Of a stretch of DNA of 64,000 nucleotides, positions 10,214 to 21,203 are shown one piece after another (position 1 is the first letter of the stretch; each line of letters starts with the position of its first letter). Source of the DNA: Symbiodinium natans (Eukaryota; Sar; Dinophyceae; Suessiales; Symbiodiniaceae); contig CAJNDS010000393.1 in assembly GCA_905221605.1 (NCBI GenBank), positions 1 to 64,000 on the forward strand. Direction: 5' to 3'. The translations under genes were made by a program, and so were the position numbers. Below the pieces are notes generated by a model, which saw only the letters and a list, made by a program, of their open reading frames with translations, had not been told where the DNA came from and made no database searches.

Positions 10214-10537
10214 CAGCGTGGCGACAGAAGCTTGCTGAGCTTCGTCGTCGTGAGCTTGAACCCGAGCTTGGGCGACGTGAGTTTGAAGGAGTTGAGGAAG
10301 TTGGTGAGGTTTAGGGTTTAGGGTTTAGGGTTTAGGGTTTAGGGTTTAGGGTTTAGGGTTTAGGGTTTAGGGTTTAGGGTTTAGGGTTTAGGGTTTAGGG
10401 TTTAAGGTTTTAGCAGGCTCTTCAGCATGCTCAGACTCAAGCCGGCCGAGCTTCGTCGCCGTGAGCTTGAGCGAGCTGCCAGGGCAACCGAGCTGGAGAG
10501 AGGCGAGCGAGGCGAGCGAACGAGCTGGGGAAGTTGA
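10214..10537 (+). CDS. two predicted coiled-coil exons (10214-10308, 10442-10537)
   Basis: Exon one reads WRQKLAELRRRELEPELGRR then EFEGVEEVGE, ending in phase zero at GTTTAGGG. Exon two follows CTCAAG in phase zero, reads PAELRRRELERAARATELER and stops at TGA (10535-10537). Both share the ELRRRELE core and its DNA, so the exon appears to be a duplication on the two sides of a pure TTTAGGG array. Heptad-like Leu/Glu/Arg spacing suggests a coiled coil. Confidence 0.45.
10309..10405. repeat. pure TTTAGGG array forming an intron
   Basis: About 13 uninterrupted TTTAGGG units between the two duplicated coiled-coil exons. This intron has the G-strand array only and lacks a CCCTAAA 3' half. Confidence 0.85.
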
Positions 10538-10989
10538 GCTTGAGCATGAGGACATGCGGAAGAGCCGGCTGCTGACTTGCGGGCCACGTCTTGAGATCCT
10601 GAAACCTCCAGCCCTAACCTCCCGAAGCATGGTTTAGGGTTTTGGGGTCGGCCCATGTCAAGTCCCGCAAACAACGAGAAAATGTGGTCTAGCCCCAAGT
10701 CAAACCCTAAAGCCTGAGACCCTACCCTACACCCTGGAACCTTCAGAAAAACCACAGCAAATAAAACCCGAGCCTTTTTCAAAAGCTTAGGGCCTATTGG
10801 GGTTTTGGGGCCCTAGGGTTCAGGGCGGGGGTTAGGGTTGAGAGTTTGGAGTTTGTTGTTGATGGCTGTTTGGAGCTCCTAAACACACCACCCTGCAGTG
10901 CAGCCAAAACCCTAGGCTGCCAACCCTAAAATGGCCTGTTGGGGTGCTTGGAGCTCAAATGGTCGCTTCAACAATGCCTCACCCTAAAG

Positions 10990-11430
10990 ATTCCTCCGGT
11001 AAAGTGGTATATACCCCCTGTCTTGTACCCGTGTCTGGTGTGCGACAGAAAAAACATCAACAACGCAAACCAAATCGTACCTCATCTTGTGTACTGCATC
11101 AGAACACGCACAAACCAATGCCTTTACGCCCTGTTTTGTGTGACATCACAACATGCCAAGCCCAGTGCCAATCGTACCCCTACTCTGGTGCGTGGCATCA
11201 CAACAGGTACCCCTTGTTTCTGTGTGACATCACCATTACTAATTACACAATCCAATGCCCGTAACAGTTCGTTCCCCGACTTGTGTGTGACATCACAACA
11301 TACACGACCAATGCCCATAGCAAATCGTACCCCTATCTTGTGCGCAACACCGCAAGATGCACAACCCAAACTCCTATGACATGTCATACCCCTGTCTTGT
11401 GCGCGACATCACCAAATTCACAACCCAATA
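10990..11430. repeat. imperfect ~60-70 base tandem repeat
   Basis: About six units built around CGTACCCCTGTCTTGTG, GACATCACAACA and CACAACCCAATGCC. Several overlapping frames are open on both strands, but they only reflect the repeat. Confidence 0.7.
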
Positions 11431-12541
11431 AATTTAAGGGCTCAGGGTTTTGGGGTTTAGGGTATAGGGGTTTAGGGTTTACCTGCCCCCTTGGTAGGGG
11501 TCTGAGGGCACCCTGTTGGGGTGAGTATTATATTGCAGGGTACACATTCTGACTGACCGCAACCCTGACCACACTCCACAAAACCTGACAACACTACAAA
11601 GCGCAAAGCCTAAACTTACCCTAAACGCCCCAAATCTTGGATCCCTAAACCCACCACCCTACACCCTACACCCTGCAACCCTACACCCTACACCCTAAAC
11701 CCTGAAACCCTAAGCCCTAAACCCTAAACCCTAAACCCTAAACCCTAAACCCTAAACCCTAAACCCCACTTGTGAAGCCCAAGGCCCCGCATGCTGGTCC
11801 ACGTGCGGGGCGCGCGAGGACAGGGGCTGGGAAACCTCCTGCGGCCTGGCCTTGTCCTTGCTTGGAGGTTCGTGGTACTTCAGAACCAATGATACTTGTA
11901 TTAGGGTTTAGGGTTTAGGGTTTAGGGTTTAGGGTTTAGGGTTTAGGGGTACGAAATTAATGACCAAGCATAACTGTATGAGGGTTTAGGGTTTAGGTTG
12001 TAGGGTTTAGGGTTTCGGGGTTAGGGGTACGTACTTCACAACCAAGTATAACTGTATGAGGGTTTATGGGTTTAGGTTTTAGGGTTTAGGGTTTAGGGGT
12101 ACTTACTAATCAGTCATGACGGTGTGAGGGTTTAGGCCCTTAGTGGGGTTTAGGGTTTTAGGGTTTAGGGTTTAGGGTTTGCTTAGGGCTTAGAGCTTCG
12201 GGTGCTTTGGTGCAAGGTTTAGGGTTGCAGGGCTTCGGGAAGTTCAGGACCAGGGTTTTGGAGGCTTTGCTTGGAAGCTGCTTTCGGTTATAGGGTTTCG
12301 GGCTTTGGGTTTTGGGTTAGGGTGTCTGGTTTAGGGTTTCGGGTTTTCGGGTTTAGGGTTAGGGTTTCGGGTTTAGGGTTTAGGGTGTCGGTATGAAATG
12401 TTTTCCGGTCCAACCCGAAACAGAACACCTTGAGCATTGCCATCTCCGCCCGACGCCCCCAAGCCTCAAGAATATTTGCCCCACGCCCTAAATTCTAGAC
12501 CCTAAACCCTAAACCCTCAACCCTAAACCCTAAATGCCCAG
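11431..12541. repeat. telomere-like arrays, partial M6 element and one possible exon
   Basis: CCCTAAA variants at 11640-11768 and TTTAGGG arrays at 11900-12180 and 12290-12390. The unique island 11769-11860 is open in more than one frame (for example RPRMLVHVRGARGQGLGNLL) and is followed by CTTGGAGGTTCGTGGTACTT, the left end of element M6. I do not call a firm exon. Confidence 0.4.
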
Positions 12542-13430
12542 ATCAGGCAAGGCCTCGAACAGTCCCTCCACGTGGCGATGGTGTCGGGCAGGGCCTTCCG
12601 GATGAAGTGGCCAAAGCAGTTGGGCACGGATTATGAAAGCTTTAGGGTTTAGGGGTTTAGGTGTTTAGGGTTTAGGGTTTGGGGGGGGTTTAGGGTTTGG
12701 GGGTTTTAGGGTTTTTAGGGTTTAGGGTTTAGGGTTTAGGATAATGAAAGCTTTAGGGTTTAGGGGTTTAGGGTTTAGGTATTTATGGTAGGGGTTTGGG
12801 GGTTAGGGTTTGCCAATGTGCCCGCGTGGATCCCCGCTCACGTAGAATGCCACAAATGAAGGCTCCATGACGCGTGCCCTAAACTTTAAGCACCCCAAAC
12901 CCCAAACCCCCAACCCCAAACCCCAAACCCCAAACCCCAAACCCCAAACCCCAAACCCCAAACCCCAAACCCCAAACCCCAAACCCCAAACCCTAAACCC
13001 TAAACCCTAAACCCTAAACCCTAAACCCCTCCTTCAGAGCAGCAGGCTTGAAGAAGGCGTCCAGCCGCGGTTCCTCAACTGGAAGCCCGGCAGCCCCATT
13101 GGCACCCTGTTGGCCCTTTTTGGTTTGGGGGGGGCTTAGGTCTATGTGCAACCGTAAGCCCTTTTGGGGTTTCGGGTTTCGGGTTTCGGGTTTAGGGTTT
13201 AGGGTTTGGTTCAATCTTTGGGGCTTAGGGTTAGGTGCAACCTTAAACCTCTGAGCCCCAAACCCTCAACCCTTAAGATTATAGGTTTTCGGGCTTAGGG
13301 ATGCACTTGAAGCCCGGACCCCTGAGTGTGACGGCGTGGTTGCTGGGCTGCCTAGGAAGGATGCGGAGGGAGAGGCCTGCAAGCCGGAGAAAAACGAGCT
13401 GTGGAACTTCGGCAAGTTCCAGGACCAACC
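12542..13430 (+). CDS. three predicted exons upstream of the 13683-16640 chain
   Basis: 12542-12634 after TGCCCAG reads RQGLEQSLHVAMVSGRAFRM; its donor is probably GAAAGC. 13038-13122 after CCTTCAG reads SSRLEEGVQPRFLNWKPGSP and ends at GTTTGGGG. 13299-13430 reads PECDGVVAGLPRKDAEGEAC then KPEKNELWNFGKFQ. Each lies between a CCCTAAA-type left flank and a TTTAGGG-type right flank. The first junction can be in phase; the second is not resolved. Confidence 0.45.
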
Positions 13431-13682
13431 CTAGGGCTTTAGGGTTTAGGGCTTAGGGCTTAGGGTTTAGGGTTTAGGGCTTCAGCCCAACCACCCCCGA
13501 CACTTAAAGCCCCTCAGCCCCTAAACCCCTGAACCCTCGACCCTTGCAACCTCACCCAACCTTGAAAAAGCATCACAGCGCTAACAGCCCTAAACCCTAA
13601 ACCCTGTACCCTGTACCCTAAACCCTAAACCCTAAACCCTAAACCCTCGGCCCTAAACCCTACGCTCTGTTCCCTTGGCCAG

Positions 13683-16445
13683 GAGGCGTTTCGCCCCACC
13701 ATGACCATGGCCCACAGCAACATTTCCGTGATGCACTTGACCGGGCGCCTGTGTCGCACGTTTTGGGGTTTAGGGTTTAGAGTTTGGGGTTTCGGGTTTG
13801 AAGAGGAGTAGTAGTTATACTCGTAATGTAATGGTAGCAACCGTGATAATCATGACAACAATCACATGCATAAGAATCATGGAACCACGAAGAAAACAAC
13901 AATACGAATCATAGTCATAAACAATGGTAATGTTCATTAGAATTGGAGAAGTAGGAGAGTAGTTGCAGAAATAGCAAGCAGTACCAACATCAATAGTAAG
14001 CGTAGTCATAACAGCAATAAGAGTACTCAGAGTGCCAAGAGTACTAATCGTATTCAGAGTAAGAAGAGTCTTTAGCATAATCACAGTAAAAATGCTATAA
14101 CCCTAAACCCTAAACCCTAAACCCTAAACCCTAAACCCTAAACCCTAAACCCGGCTCTTCGTAGGGAGTGAGGGAAGGGGGAGGGATTCTTAGGAGCCTC
14201 AACCACTCCACAGGCAGCAATACCGAGTAGAACTCTGCACTTCCAAGTGTTCAGGATCTAGGGTTTAGGGTTTAGGGTTTAGGGTTTAGGATTTGGGGTT
14301 TGGGGTTTAGGGATTACCCCCGGTATAAGGGAGTTAGAAGGGGGTTATGGGGGGGGTCTAAGGGGGATATGAAGAGGGTCTTCCACCCTGAAAACCGCAA
14401 ACCCTAAACCTCCAAGCCCAACAAACCTTCCAAAGCCAACAAGCCCAACCTTATGAGCCCTCAAGCCTATAAGCCTTGCACCTTCAAAGCCCTGCACCCT
14501 ACCCTAAATGGCCCTAAACCCTAAACCCTAAACCCTAAACCCTAAACCCTAAACCCTAAACCCTAAACCCTAAACCCTAAACCCTAAACCCTAAACCCTA
14601 AACCCTAAACCCTAAACCTTGAGGAACTGGGGCATGCTACCGCGGAAGTGGGGCAACCTCTCGGGCATCGGCCCTTTGGACGTTTCAGAAAACCCTGCAG
14701 ACGCTCTTTCGGGATTGGGGCCTGTGGGGTTTAGGGTTTAGGGCTAGGGTTTAGGGTTTAGGGTTTAGGGCTCCAGGGCGTATGGTTTAGGGTTTCAGGT
14801 TTGGGGTTTGGGGTTTAGGGTTTGGGGTGCTTTGAGTCCCTAAGCCTTCTGGCTTTCTCCGTGGGGCGGGCCATTCTGGGGGTGGGGTGCTCCAGGTAGA
14901 CCGGGAGGAGTGTCTTGAACCACTTCCGAAGTTGCATAGGGTTTAGGGTTTCGGGTTTAGGGTTTCGGGTTTAGGGTTTAGGGTTCAGGTAGGGGGTTTA
15001 GGGGTTCGGGTAGGGGTTGGGGGGGGGGGGGGGAGGGAAGTGAGGCATCTCAGGAGTCAGGAACAGTGTGTGGGACTGTCTGCGTTTTTTTTGTGTGTGG
15101 GGGGGGGGGGAGGAGACACTGGCCAGAAATCTGAACCCGATGAGCCCAATGGACCCCTAAACCCCTAAGCCCTAAAACCCTAAACCCCTAAACCCCTAAA
15201 CCCCAAACCCTAAACCCCAGACCCCTAAACCCCTAAACCCTAAGCCCCTTTGCGCCCATTGTCGAAGGGCTGCCGGACATCGACATTCGTGTGATTTTCC
15301 CTCGGAATGGCCAGGCCCGTGGTGTGGGGTTTAGGGTTTAGGGTTTAGGGTTTAGGGTTTAGGCTGGTTGAGCATCTGCTACAGTCCCCTTATGAAGATT
15401 TATGAAGAATGTTTCCTTTTCGTCGCTCGTCTTTCTCACAGTCTCTATACCCCGAAACCCTAAACCCTAACTCTTAAACCTTACTCATCTACACGTCTAT
15501 AAAGCCCAAGCAAATGTTAACCATGTTGTTCGTATGATGGCTCTATGGGAGTATAAAGGTAAGGTTAGTTTAACCTGGTTCAACGTTTGGGTTGTGAGGC
15601 TAAGGAGGCTAAGATCAAAAAGCTAAGGAACTTCCTAGACTAACCCCCTAAAACCAAGTCCCGAAGAGTTTCGAAGACCCCCTAAGACCCGCTAAGACCT
15701 CCCAAGGCCCTAGGACCCCCGAAGACCCCCTAAGACCCCCCCAAGACCCCCTAAGAACCCCCCTGAAGCCCTGAGGCAGCCGGCTGCCTCCTCCACTTTG
15801 CCATGGGCGCCCGGGACGGCTTGCTGAAGGATGTTGAACGGGCGCTGGGCGGAAAGGAGCCGGGGCAGTTCGCCCTTCAGCTGCGCACCGGCGACGCCGT
15901 GAAGCACTCGATTTCAGGAGATGGCAGAGACAAGCGCCCGGTGATCGTGAACAAGATTTGGGGCCTGGAGACCCCCAGCAGGGCCGCGAACGCGATGGCC
16001 GAGTGCTTCCGGCAACTTTGCGCCCACCTCTTTCCTCGTCCCCTCGGCCTTCGGGGCAAGGGGGCGAGGCGGATGAAGTGCGTGGGGTACTTTGAGACGG
16101 ACAACTACGAAGCCAGGCGAGCCATACAGGCCCTGCCCATGGAGCCCGCGACCGCCCTCAGAGCCTCCGGCCTCGACCCGAAACATAGTGCCGGGGAGAC
16201 GGCCACGGTGATCACACTGGCCTCCATCCTCGCCATGGCAGCACACGACACGCTCCTCAAAACCAGCGGCTCAGTGGCCGAGTTGGCGCGGCACCTGGGC
16301 CCAGCCATCCGACCAGCTGCTTGGTAGCCCAGTGGTACCCTTTACCCTTTTTTTTTAGGTTCTGCGTTCACTTTTTAAAAGAAGCTGCTTCTTATAAGCA
16401 GCCAAAAAAAGGGTGCCATTATTATTATTATTGTTATTATTGTTA

Positions 16446-16477
<32 letters not shown>

Positions 16478-16640
16478 GTTATTATTGTTATTATTGTTAT
16501 TATTATTACATTGTTACTGGGCTACTAAGGCTGGGCGCAGCTTCTCCTTCGAGACCTTCCTGAAGGAGCGGGCCCGGCAGAATCGGTCCAAGGCAGAGGT
16601 GGCCGGCCTCTGCGACCCCGCCCTGCAGACCCCAATTTAA
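13683..16640 (+). CDS. 3' part of a multi-exon gene, five phase-consistent exons, unknown protein
   Basis: Exons 13683-13767, 14624-14728, 15268-15328, 15769-16315 and 16530-16640 keep phase at every junction and end at TAA. Segments include EAFRPTMTMAHSNISVMHLT, LPDIDIRVIFPRNGQARGV, GLLKDVERALGGKEPGQFAL and, last, SFSFETFLKERARQNRSKAE. Three donors are GTTTAGGG or GTTTGGGG type. The last intron is a family B introner with a GC donor; removing it and one GCTG copy restores the frame. Exon 14624-14728 is open in all three frames and its frame is chosen by phase. No family was recognised. The C-terminal 216 residues are the best-supported part. Confidence 0.6.
13797..14098. other. AT-rich cryptic-repeat stretch inside an intron
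   Basis: Loosely repetitive AGTAATA/CATAAGA-like trinucleotide texture that contrasts with the GC-rich exons. It has no coding or splice features and lies in the 13768-14623 intron. Confidence 0.5.
14508..14617. repeat. pure CCCTAAA array before an exon
   Basis: About 15 identical CCCTAAA units ending seven bases before the exon start at 14624, which follows TTGAG. Confidence 0.9.
16316..16529 (+). mobile_element. introner element, family B, with expanded TTA microsatellite
   Basis: After a GCTG target copy it starts CTTGGTAGCCCAGTGG and ends TTACTGGGCTACTAAG, then the second GCTG copy opens the next exon. The terminal inverted repeats match over 13 of 14 bases. The inside holds a TTA/TTG run (16413-16508). 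Donor GC and acceptor AG are used, and precise excision restores the reading frame. Confidence 0.8.
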
Positions 16641-16790
16641 AGGGCAGGAGATATGAGGAGATATGAGGAGATTTTACTTAAAGGGCAGGAGATATGAGGA
16701 GACATGAGGAGATGGTACAAAGGGTAAGGACTGCTCTGAAAGGGCAGGAGATACGAGGAGATGTGAGGAGATGGTGCAAAGAGAAAGGAC
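16641..16790. repeat. three ~60-base tandem units 3' of the gene
   Basis: Units of GGGCAGGAGATATGAGGAGA plus ATGGTACAAAG follow the TAA of the preceding gene, so they lie in or after its 3' UTR. Confidence 0.6.
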
Positions 16791-16799
16791 GTGCTCCCT

Positions 16800-16995
16800 C
16801 GGGGGGACGAAGGCTCATCGTTCTCTGGCTGCCCCGGACTTGCCCTAACATTGTGAAGGATGGCACTGTCACATCCACCCACACTTCAAAGACACCGACA
16901 TCATCTGGCATCTTGCTCTCTTCTAACGTCTTCTGTAGCTGTTTCCAAGCGCGGCTGGGCAGACTGCCGCGCTGGCAGTGCGCAACAGGGAGCAC
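16800..16995 (-). CDS. possible minus-strand exon
   Basis: The minus strand reads RAWKQLQKTLEESKMPDDVG then VFEVWVDVTVPSFTMLGQV, which looks like folded protein. Plus-strand frames are also open. Splice borders are not resolved and no family was recognised. Confidence 0.3.
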
Positions 16996-16999
16996 ACTG

Positions 17000-18160
17000 C
17001 CGACATGATGGACTTCGAGAATACCGTGCTCATTTCGGGAATGGCGCTGTACGGGTGGCAGATATGTGGTGCAGCAGCAGTGGTCGCTTGCGAGATCAAG
17101 ATGAGAACGGGCTCTTCTGCGCGTGTTGGTCTTCCAAGTTGGCCTTCACGGGGTCCCTTTCTCACGAGCTTCTTCTTGTATTGCTTCTCCGTGCGGCCCA
17201 CCAGGAAAAGCCACTCGTTTCTTGCCTTCCTGTTGCTTCTGCAAGCCCGAAACTACCCCAAACACCCAACCAAGCCCGGAAGCAACCAAGAAATTCAATA
17301 CTGCCTCGAAATTCTCAGAAATGACGGGCTGTTTGAGTCTTTTGAGCTCTTGTACTTATCATGATCCCCCTACTGTACATCATAAACAATTGCATACTAT
17401 TTGCAATTTGAAAGATACTGTAGAATTAAACATCTTGAAAATACTTTCATTTGCCATTGAACAATGATAACAATTACAAATGTGAATCAAATCAAAATCT
17501 ATACATTCTAATATGTACAAATATCGAATGGTGTGACAGAATTCGAATATATACGTTAATAATATAAGTATATAAACTACAATCATTGCAAAAACTAACC
17601 AAGGCCGAATGCTCCTTCCCCCAACCCATCCACACCCATAGCAAGGAACCCGAGAGTTGTTTTTGCAAACTATAGTTGCGACTATTTTCAAGGATTATTA
17701 TCACTAATGTCTTTGTGTGTATATATAAGGTATATGTATATGTATCTCTAGAATATATATATATATATATACATGTGTGTGTATATGTGTGTGTGTGTGT
17801 GCGCGCGCGCATTTTTTGGATGGTTCCTCAAGCTAAGCTTAGGCCCCGGCCATAGTTGATCCCCACGGAACCCTACGCTGCAAGTGGGGATGGAGGGTGC
17901 TTGTGGCTCTGGAACTTGCAGGTGGGTGTTCAACTAACTTGTTGACATCCTGCGCCTGGGAAATCAACCCTATGAACCCCTATGAACCCTGTGGGCCCCA
18001 TAAACCCCATAAACCCTATGAGCCCTAGGTATGAACCCTTTGGGCCCTATGGCCCCCTATGAACACCCCAAACCCCTGTGAGCCCTGAAGCCGAGCAACC
18101 CTACACCCTCAACCCTGTGAACCCTGAAGCCTCTGAACCCTACACCCTAAACTTTACGCC
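17000..18160. other. non-coding stretch: AT-rich block and microsatellites
   Basis: 17000-17360 is open in several frames without clear borders. 17360-17700 is strongly AT-rich, unlike the rest of the window. 17700-17815 is TATA/TGTG microsatellite. 17965-18150 is degenerate CCCTATGAA and CCCTGAA repeats. Confidence 0.45.
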
Positions 18161-18169
18161 GCCCTGCAG

Positions 18170-18690
18170 CGTTTCTTTAAAGAAAAGGGCGGTGGGACAG
18201 ACAGGGCCTTCGAGGATCGCGCCAAGGGGGGCGGCCGTGGCCGCTACCTCAGTCGCCATAAGGTACGCAGTAGGTTCTGTCCATTAGGGGTTTAGGGCTT
18301 TAGAGGGTGTTATGGGGCTTGAGAAAGTTTTTGGGGCTTTATTGAGCTTCATCGGGCTTTGTAGGCTTGTAGGGCTCTATGTAGCTTTACTGGGATTCTT
18401 GAGAATCAAGACGAGAGTTGTACACACCAGGCAAGTGGGTTTTCTTGTCAGATCTTTGCTCGCGCGACCCCTGGGTTTCTCGTAGTTTGTGTAGAGCTAT
18501 CACCTAAACCCTAAACCCTAAACCCTAAACCCTAAACCCTAAACCCCAAACCCGAAACCCTAAACCCTAAACCCTAAACCCTAAACCGTAAACCCTACAT
18601 CCTAAACCCCTGACCACTGCAGGTCATGCAGATCGTGGCTCCCGCCAGATTTCTGGATGGCTCGAAGCTTACGTTGAGCAAGGCTGTAAG
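18170..18690 (+). CDS. two predicted exons (18170-18262, 18623-18690)
   Basis: The first follows CCCTGCAG, reads RFFKEKGGGTDRAFEDRAKG then GGRGRYLSRHK (31 codons) and ends at an AAG|GTACGC donor. The second follows CACTGCAG in phase, reads VMQIVAPARFLDGSKLTLSK and ends at AAG|GTTGGGG. Both acceptors have good pyrimidine tracts. The first exon is basic and Gly-rich. No family was recognised. Confidence 0.6.
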
Positions 18691-18837
18691 GTTGGGGATG
18701 TAGGGTTAGGGTTTCAGGGTTTCGGGTTTAGGGTTTCGGGTTTAGGGATGTATGACGGATCGAGGGAGCTCGGGATTTAGGCTTAGGGTGTTCAGGCTTC
18801 GGGGTTCGCATTGACGGTCAGCCCAAGATGTTCCGAA

Positions 18838-18943
18838 GCAAACCCTAAACCCCTAAACCCCTAAACCCCTAAACCCCTAAACCCCTAAACCCCTAAACCC
18901 CTAAACCCCTAAACCCCTAAACCCCTAAACCCCTAAACCCTAA
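18838..18943. repeat. CCCCTAAA 8-base array
   Basis: Thirteen or so uniform 8-base units, a distinct variant from the 7-base arrays nearby. Confidence 0.9.
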
Positions 18944-18954
18944 GATTGAGCCTG

Positions 18955-19290
18955 GATTTCGATTTCAATTCTGTATAAAAATCGATTTTAATACCTGCTT
19001 CCAGGTTTTCTTGACTCGGTCAGCAAATCCGTTGAAATCGATTTGAATACCTTCTTCAGTTTTGATTTGGTGATGACTTAAAATCGATTTTCATACCCTG
19101 GTCCAGACTTTCACGCTTCACAAACACTCGAAATCGATTTTAATTCATTTTGCTCTCCAGACCACTCCAGAGAGTATTGAAATCGATTTTAATTGCTTCC
19201 CATTATGAAATCACTTAAAATCGATTTAACTTCATCTTGCTCTCCGGACCCTTCGAAAAGTATTGAAATCGATTTTGATTGCTTCGAAGG
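18955..19290. repeat. cluster of AATCGATTTTAAT motifs, copy 1
   Basis: The near-palindromic core AAATCGATTTTAAT, often followed by ACC, recurs at least seven times with 30-60 base spacing; intervening sequence is partly repeated (GCTCTCCAGACC and GCTCTCCGGACC). Confidence 0.7.
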
Positions 19291-19709
19291 AAGGGGGGTG
19301 GGGGGGGGTGGAAGGAAGGGGGGGTGGAGGGGGGGGGGGGGGGTGGGGGGGTGGAGGGAGGGGGGGGGGGGGGGTGGCGTGGGGGGTGGTGTGGGGGGTG
19401 ATGGAAAGAGAAACCTAAACCTTCAACCCTGCTGCCGAGCGCAGAGAATAAGACAGATGATGCAGGGTTAAGGGTCAAGCCCCCGGCCCCTCCCCCCCCC
19501 CCCCCCCCCCCCCAAACATTTACGCCCCTTGACGCACCAGCCCCCAAGCCCCAAACCCCCCCAAGCCCCAAGCCCTCCCCCCTAAGCCCCCCTAAGCCCC
19601 CTCACACCCCAAGCACCCTTAGCCGCACCAGCCCGAAGCCCTAAACTCAGGGTTCTTGGGTGCCCTAAGCTCCCTAAGCCTCCTAAGCCTCCGGAACCCC
19701 CCAGCGAAA

Positions 19710-19910
19710 AGCATTAATATTGATTTTTAATACCCCAAGGCCCGGGAGGCGGTCAAAATCAATTAAAATCGATGTTAATACCCCGCCAGGCCCCTCCAGG
19801 ACATCTTGCTAGGTATTAAACTCGACGTTAAATGATATCCTTGGCTGACACGGGCCCGCCCGGAGGGGGGGTGTTAAACTCGATTTTAATTGAAAATTGT
19901 AATCGAAATC
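19710..19910. repeat. cluster of AATCGATTTTAAT motifs, copy 2 (diverged)
   Basis: Four or five diverged copies with GTTAATACC or GTTAAACTCG context. Separated from copy 1 by G- and C-rich low-complexity DNA at 19290-19580. Confidence 0.55.
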
Positions 19911-19953
19911 CAGAGTCATCCCCTAAGATTCTCAACCCTAAGCCGGATCGAAG

Positions 19954-20050
19954 CTGGCGCCGAGGTGTTGTTTTTGCTGTGTTCTTGCTCTTCGTATCCG
20001 GCGCTGGCCTGTTCATCTTTGGCGAGTTCCACAAGACAGCGGGGCTTTGC
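19954..20050 (+). CDS. predicted exon encoding a transmembrane segment
   Basis: After CGAAG, one base completes the codon left by the 18690 exon. The frame reads WRRGVVFAVFLLFVSGAGLF then IFGEFHKTAGLC: a positively charged residue pair followed by about 20 hydrophobic residues, so a single membrane span. The donor is not resolved; an M7 MITE starts at about 20068. Likely part of the 18170-20652 gene. Confidence 0.5.
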
Positions 20051-20067
20051 AACCCTAAACTCTACCT

Positions 20068-20162
20068 GAGACTCTCTTTACCTACAGTTTCATGGGTTGC
20101 ACCTACTAATTATGGGGTAGTTGCTACTAAACTGTAGGTAAATAAAGTCCCAGAGTCCCAGG
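20068..20162. mobile_element. MITE-like element, family M7
   Basis: Left end CTCTTTACCTACAGTTTCAT and right end ACTAAACTGTAGGTAAATAA form an inverted repeat. Related copies are at 20830-20905 and 42405-42480, with a fragment at 20985-21025. Confidence 0.65.
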
Positions 20163-20228
20163 TAACCCTAAACCCTAAACCCTAAACCCTAAACCCTAAA
20201 CCCTAAACCCTAAACCCTAAACCCTAAA

Positions 20229-20652
20229 CCGGACTTCGGGCTGGACAAGCTTGGGGGGTGGGGGTGCGCTGGGGGCTGATGGCTTTGAGGTACGTTACTA
20301 GGTAGGCCCTTTGTACATTTGTTTATACTATCCCTTATTCGGCATAAGAGGGATGATATTTGGGTTTGAGAGGGATCTAGGGTTTAGGGTTTGGGGTTCA
20401 GGAGGATTTTTCAGAGGGTCCAGTTTTATACATGCCGTGGATAGGATGCCAAATGGGCCAAGCATGCTACTCAGTCTGGTCAGCGCCTCCGCGGTTTGGG
20501 GTTTAGGCTTAAGGTTTAGGGTTGAAGGGGGTCGCAGGATGTGCGTCATCACGGAGGCGAAGAAGTTGGGCATGTTTGCAGACATCATGGATAAGGCGCC
20601 TTGCATCAGCTCTGCCTCTCGTGCCACGTGGGCGCCCTATGCACGATCCTAA
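20229..20652 (+). CDS. three predicted exons (20229-20290, 20415-20493, 20538-20652) ending in a stop
   Basis: 20229-20290 reads RAGQAWGVGVRWGLMAL and ends GAG|GTACGT. 20415-20493 after TTTTTCAG reads SSFIHAVDRMPNGPSMLLSL and ends at GTTTGGGG. 20538-20652 after GTCGCAG reads MCVITEAKKLGMFADIMDKA and stops at TAA. The acceptor of the first is not visible and the last junction does not keep phase with these borders, so one border or an extra exon is missing. Probable 3' end of the 18170 gene. Confidence 0.45.
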
Positions 20653-20829
20653 GCTGCAAACGCCCCAAAAACTCAAAATCCTAAACCCCAATAAGCTCGA
20701 AGCCGTAGACCCTGACCCCCCCGGTCCCCGTTGCGGTCTATTCATCCCTGAACCCTAGGTTGACCCCGGAAATTGGCTCACCGTATATATCATATTCTTC
20801 AACGAGGGTAAACACCCAAAACCCTAAAC

Positions 20830-20905
20830 CCTACCTACACTTTCGTGGGCTATACCTAATAATTAGGGTGCAGATATTACTAAACTGTAGGTATAAGTAC
20901 AGTCG
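20830..20905. mobile_element. MITE-like element, family M7, second copy
   Basis: TACCTACACTTTCGTGGG at the left and ACTAAACTGTAGGTATAAGT at the right, imperfect inverted repeats as in the 20068 copy. Confidence 0.55.
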
Positions 20906-21203
20906 CAGGCAAGCCCTAGGCTGAACCCTGAACTCTCAAACCCTAAGCCCTAAACCCAACCCCCGCACGCCCCCACATGCTCATCCTGAAACTCTATTTA
21001 CCATTAGTTTCGTACTAACTGCCCCTTAAACCCTAAACCCTACCCTAAACCCCAAACCCTCAACCTGAAGGGGCCAAGGGGGGCGGGGGGTTCAGCAGGG
21101 CCAACGCGGAACCGCAGTCCTCAAGGCAAGCGGCTCAAGGGGAAAGAAGCGAAAAGAGACATAGGACACCGATCATCGCAGCGACCACAGGGTTCGTCAA
21201 TTT

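Noticed and set aside
11010-11430. CRISPR-like spacing of repeats
   Set aside because: Units are imperfect tandem repeats without constant repeat and variable spacers, in a eukaryotic context.
10939-11552. Several 80-146 codon frames on both strands
   Set aside because: All run through the ~65-base tandem repeat; none has flanking exon signals.
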